Translations under genes and position numbers: made by a program
The notes under the pieces: generated by a model
The model's input: only the letters and a program-made list of their open reading frames with translations
Databases searched by the model: none
Told to the model about the DNA's origin: nothing
NCBI GenBank assembly: GCA_035547675.1
Contig: DASZUI010000143.1
Span: forward strand, 1 to 9,337
Length of the DNA stretch: 9,337 nt
DNA from: DASZTU01 sp035547675
GTDB taxonomy: Bacteria > Pseudomonadota > Alphaproteobacteria > Rhizobiales > Devosiaceae
Direction of reading: 5' to 3'
In this document: piece by piece, positions 7,726-9,337 of the stretch
Numbering within the stretch: the stretch's first letter is position 1
Layout: each line of letters opens with the position of its first letter

Positions 7726-7760
7726 GGGCGCCGGTTCGGCCGGCGCCCGTTTCCCTTTCC
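7726..7760 (+). terminator. Hairpin after the binding-protein gene (terminator, attenuator or RNA stabiliser)
   Basis: GGGCGCCGG (7726-7734) and CCGGCGCCC (7740-7748) pair perfectly around the five-base loop TTCGG. The tract that follows (GTTTCCCTTTCC) is pyrimidine-rich but has no long T run, so termination would be partial. A stem of this kind just after a binding-protein gene often protects the upstream message while letting some transcription continue. Here it would lower expression of the dehydrogenase relative to the binding protein. Confidence 0.6.
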
Positions 7761-7776
7761 GAACGGACCTTCCCCC

Positions 7777-8529
7777 ATGAACCGTTACGACCTCAGCGGC
7801 CGCGTCGCCATCATCACCGGAGGCGGCCAGGGTATCGGCCTTCGCGTCGCCGAACGCATGCTCGACAGCGGCGCCCGGGTTTCGCTCTGGGACCGCGACC
7901 AGAAGCTGCTCGACGCGCTCGACGCCAAATATGGCAAGGACGGCGCAGTACAGACGGTTTCGGCCGATATCGGCCAGCTGGACTCGGTCGAGGCCGCGAC
8001 GAAGGCGGTGCTCGACCGCTTCGGCCAGATCGACGTGCTCATCAACAACGCCGCGATCGTCGGGCCCAACGCCAATACCTGGGAATATCCGGCCAAGGCC
8101 TTCGAGGATGTGGTGCATGTGGGGCTCGTCGGCACGTTCTATGTGTGCCGGACGGTGGTGCCGCATATGCTCGCCGCCAATTACGGGCGCATCGTCAACA
8201 TCGCCTCGGTCGCCGGCAAGGAAGGCAATCCCGGCGCGCCGGCCTATTCCTCGACCAAGGCGGGCGTGATCGCGCTGACCAAGTCCATGGGCAAGGAACT
8301 GGCCAAGAACAATATCGCCGTCAACTGCGTGACGCCGGCGGTCGCCGCGACCACGATGGGCCTCAGCCAGGACCCCGAATTCATCAAGATGATTCTCTCC
8401 AAGGTGCCGCGCGGCCGCATGCTCGAGCTCGACGAGGCGGCCTCGATGATCACCTGGCTCGCCACCGAGGAAAATTCCTTCACCACGGCGGCGGTGTTCG
8501 ACCTGAGCGGCGGGCGGGCGACCTACTAG
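7777..8529 (+). CDS. Short-chain dehydrogenase/reductase, probably sugar or ketodeoxy-acid dehydrogenase
   Basis: This 250-residue classical SDR has the cofactor motif TGGGQGIG (14-21), Asp39 at the end of the second strand (SLWDRD), which favours NAD over NADP, NNAA (90-93), S144, and the Y157-x3-K161 pair in AYSSTK. The C-terminus FDLSGGRATY is one I associate with sugar-pathway SDRs of rhizobia. The usual catalytic Asn in the VNLxGxF stretch is Gly (G116 in VGLVGTF), leaving a Ser-Tyr-Lys triad, and proton relay may differ. The gene lies 65 bases after the binding-protein stop, beyond a hairpin, with only a weak upstream purine stretch (GAACGGA). It is probably read through from the transporter operon. 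Candidate roles are aldose 1-dehydrogenase, ketodeoxy-acid dehydrogenase or oxidation of the released aldehyde, and the sequence does not decide among them. Generic names such as 3-oxoacyl-ACP reductase would mislead here. Confidence 0.85.
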   Translation: MNRYDLSGRVAIITGGGQGIGLRVAERMLDSGARVSLWDRDQKLLDALDAKYGKDGAVQTVSADIGQLDSVEAATKAVLDRFGQIDVLINNAAIVGPNANTWEYPAKAFEDVVHVGLVGTFYVCRTVVPHMLAANYGRIVNIASVAGKEGNPGAPAYSSTKAGVIALTKSMGKELAKNNIAVNCVTPAVAATTMGLSQDPEFIKMILSKVPRGRMLELDEAASMITWLATEENSFTTAAVFDLSGGRATY

Positions 8530-8607
8530 AGCGTTTTCAGGAAAAGTGGTTCCACTTTTCCGGTTCGAAAACGCGACAAGTCAAGAATTTAGAGCTCGCG
8601 TGCTCTA
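8530..8607. repeat. Dispersed-type intergenic palindrome at the dehydrogenase stop
   Basis: GCGTTTTC (8531-8538) pairs with GAAAACGC (8567-8574). Nested inside, GGAAAAGTGG (8540-8549) pairs with CCACTTTTCC (8552-8561). A second small stem follows, TAGAGC (8590-8595) with GCTCTA (8602-8607). The element starts one base after the TAG stop. I recognise the GCGTTTTC...AAGTGG...GAAAACGCGACAA layout as a recurring intergenic sequence of Hyphomicrobiales, from memory. It could end transcription of the plus-strand operon, although it lacks a T tract. Confidence 0.65.
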
Positions 8608-8617
8608 GGTTTGGGGA

Positions 8618-8668
8618 AGGTCCCCTCAGCTGGCCCGTTCGGGCCGACTTCTCCCCGAGGGAGAGGTG
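8618..8668 (+). repeat. Intergenic hairpin repeat, copy A
   Basis: This is the first of four related units of about 50 bases. It has a 5' block AGGTCCCCTCAGC, a central hairpin GGCCC-GTTC-GGGCC (8632-8645), then GACTTCTCCCC and GGGAGAGGTG, which form a second small hairpin (CTCCC/GGGAG). The outer CCTC and GAGG can close the structure into a forked fold. Confidence 0.7.
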
Positions 8669-8670
8669 AG

Positions 8671-8718
8671 AGGCTCCATATCCGCCACGGTGTGGCGATC
8701 TCTTCGTCAGCCGAGGTG
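8671..8718 (+). repeat. Intergenic hairpin repeat, copy B (diverged)
   Basis: This unit starts two bases after copy A and shares its frame: AGGCTCCATATC, hairpin CGCCAC-GGT-GTGGCG (8683-8697), then GATCTCTTC and CCGAGGTG. The 3' hairpin is largely lost, so this is the oldest or most decayed copy. The central stem still pairs perfectly over six base pairs although its sequence differs completely from the others. Confidence 0.5.
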
Positions 8719-8720
8719 AA

Positions 8721-8770
8721 AGGCCCCTCACCCACCGCTGCGCGGCGACTTCTCCCCCAAGGGAGAGGTG
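8721..8770 (+). repeat. Intergenic hairpin repeat, copy C
   Basis: This unit starts two bases after copy B. It reads AGGCCCCTCACCC, hairpin CCGC-TGC-GCGG (8735-8745), then CGACTTCTCCCCC and GGGAGAGGTG with a TCTCCC/GGGAGA stem. It is the near-identical partner of inverted copy D in both flanking blocks. Confidence 0.75.
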
Positions 8771-8797
8771 AAGAACTGGCAAAGCCATGGACCCGAT

Positions 8798-8847
8798 CAC
8801 CTCTCCCTTTGGGGGAGAAGTCGGCCGAAGGCCGGGTGAGGGGGCCT
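8798..8847 (-). repeat. Intergenic hairpin repeat, copy D (inverted)
   Basis: Read on the minus strand it gives AGGCCCCCTCACCC, a central stem formed by CGGCC (8822-8826) and GGCCG (8830-8834), GACTTCTCCCCC and GGGAGAGGTG. It matches copy C closely at both ends, so C and D can pair as a long interrupted stem across the 27-base gap 8771-8797. It ends 10 bases short of the stop codon of the decayed dehydrogenase. Confidence 0.75.
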
Positions 8848-8857
8848 TTGCCATCAC

Positions 8858-9103
8858 TCAGTACCCTGCCCTTCCGCCGCTCAGGTCGAAGATGGAGGCG
8901 GTCGTAGAACTGCTCTCCTTGCTCACCAGCCAGACAGCCATGCTGGCGGACCTCGTCCACCTCGACGAAGCGGCCGCACGGGATGCGGGAGAGCATGTAG
9001 CCGATGAATTCCGGCTTCGGCTCGTCGAGGAGCGCCTCTTGGCGGCGGCATGGGCGGCGGCGTTCGGATTGGCCTCCTTGCCGACGATCGAGGCGACAAT
9101 TGC
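8858..9103 (-). pseudogene. Remnant of a second short-chain dehydrogenase (frameshifted and internally deleted)
   Basis: Read on the minus strand, the piece from about 9100 encodes IVASIVGKEANPN, matching the active-site region of sugar-type SDRs. The Tyr of the expected AYSAAK is lost (AHAAAK). After a gap of roughly 30 missing codons and a frame change comes KPEFIGYMLSRIPCGRF and VEVDEV. Near 8950 one extra C shifts the frame again, and the next frame gives MAVWLVSKESSSTTASIFD then LSGGRAGY and a TGA at 8860-8858. No start, cofactor motif or N-terminal half remains. It belongs to the same subfamily as the intact dehydrogenase at 7777-8529 (compare LSGGRATY) but is well diverged, so it is not a recent copy. 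It points toward the intact gene, with the repeat cluster between them. The region 9104-9199 shows nothing beyond a small hairpin (CGCTG-CGTT-CAGCG, 9121-9134). Confidence 0.8.
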
Positions 9104-9199
9104 CGTTCGGGAATGCTGACCGCTGCGTTCAGCGACCGTTCACGGCCTCCCCCCTAGACGGCCCGCCCACAACAGCAATGCAAGCGAGCTTTATCGAAA

Positions 9200-9337
9200 A
9201 TGGACAAGCGTTTTCCCATCGAGGACCAGATCAGGATGCTGGCCTCGGCGCTGCGTGGCCGGATCGCGATGCCGGGCGAGCAGCACTATGACGATTGGCG
9301 CGGCGTCGCCCTCGACAATTTCGATCACCGGCCGGCC
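9200..9337 (+). CDS. N-terminus of a probable FAD-linked oxidase (cut by window end)
   Basis: An ATG at 9200 opens a frame of 46 codons that continues past the right edge. The visible peptide starts MDKRFPIEDQIRMLASAL and includes RGRIAMPGEQHYDDWRGV and DNFDHRPA. This pattern (LRGR, a Pro-Gly turn, Tyr-Asp, a short helix, then a basic-Arg-Pro stretch) is the usual entry to the FAD-binding domain of berberine-bridge/6-hydroxynicotine-oxidase-like proteins, where the flavin-attachment motif would come soon after the window ends. The ribosome site is weak (GCGAGC about ten bases upstream), so a start elsewhere is possible, though no other ATG precedes the conserved part. Its link to the sugar genes is unknown. 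Such oxidases can act on sugars or alcohols, but this is not shown here. Confidence 0.6.
   Translation, partial: MDKRFPIEDQIRMLASALRGRIAMPGEQHYDDWRGVALDNFDHRPA

Noticed and set aside
8618..8847. A CRISPR array
   Set aside because: The units are nearly contiguous with two-base gaps and one is inverted. There are no unique spacers of regular length and no cas genes.
8618..8847. Ends of an insertion sequence or transposon
   Set aside because: C and D are inverted copies only 27 bases apart, with no transposase frame or target-site duplication that I can see.
8611..8996. Small open frames on both strands across the repeat cluster and remnant
   Set aside because: They are made of repeat sequence or of out-of-frame pieces of the decayed dehydrogenase, and none has a convincing ribosome site.

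Overview
The window reads as GC-rich chromosomal DNA of an alphaproteobacterium, most likely Hyphomicrobiales (the Rhizobium/Mesorhizobium/Devosia/Kaistia range). The basis is codon use, the style of the sugar-catabolic genes, and two types of intergenic palindrome at 8531-8574 and 8618-8847 that resemble dispersed repeats I associate with that order. This placement rests on recognition, not on a search.

Layout. (1) 1-1931, minus strand: a two-gene operon made of a DapA/NanA-fold ketodeoxy-sugar-acid enzyme (1044-1931) followed 11 bases later by an enolase-superfamily sugar-acid dehydratase resembling L-rhamnonate dehydratase (1-1032, cut by the window edge). (2) 1932-2101: a divergent control region with a perfect odd-length palindrome (CTTGTC-T-GACAAG) and an extra CTTGTC half-site, probably the operator of a regulator encoded elsewhere. 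(3) 2102-7711, plus strand: a tightly packed operon of an aldo/keto reductase of the aldose 1-dehydrogenase type, a double-domain sugar ABC ATPase, two RbsC-type permeases and a RhaS/LsrB-type periplasmic binding protein. Junctions are 1 base, ATGA overlap, ATGA overlap and 40 bases. (4) 7726-7760 a GC-rich hairpin, then a short-chain dehydrogenase (7777-8529). (5) 8530-9199: no intact gene. It holds a nested palindrome at the dehydrogenase stop codon, a cluster of four ~50-base hairpin repeats (three direct, one inverted), and the wreck of a second short-chain dehydrogenase on the minus strand. (6) 9200-9337, plus strand: the first 46 codons of what looks like an FAD-linked oxidase.

How the genes fit. 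The importer would bring in a sugar, probably a deoxy-sugar or L-sugar given the RhaS-like binding protein and RhmD-like dehydratase. The aldo/keto reductase or the short-chain dehydrogenase would oxidise it to a lactone or aldonate. The enolase-superfamily enzyme would dehydrate the aldonate to a 2-keto-3-deoxy acid, and the DapA-fold protein would cleave it or dehydrate it again. No sugar kinase, isomerase, lactonase or regulator is visible, so the route looks non-phosphorylative and incomplete within the window. The exact substrate cannot be set from sequence alone. I found no clearly new class of system. The most unusual items are the repeat cluster whose central hairpins change sequence but keep pairing, the decayed dehydrogenase beside it, and active-site substitutions in the DapA-fold enzyme and the intact dehydrogenase.
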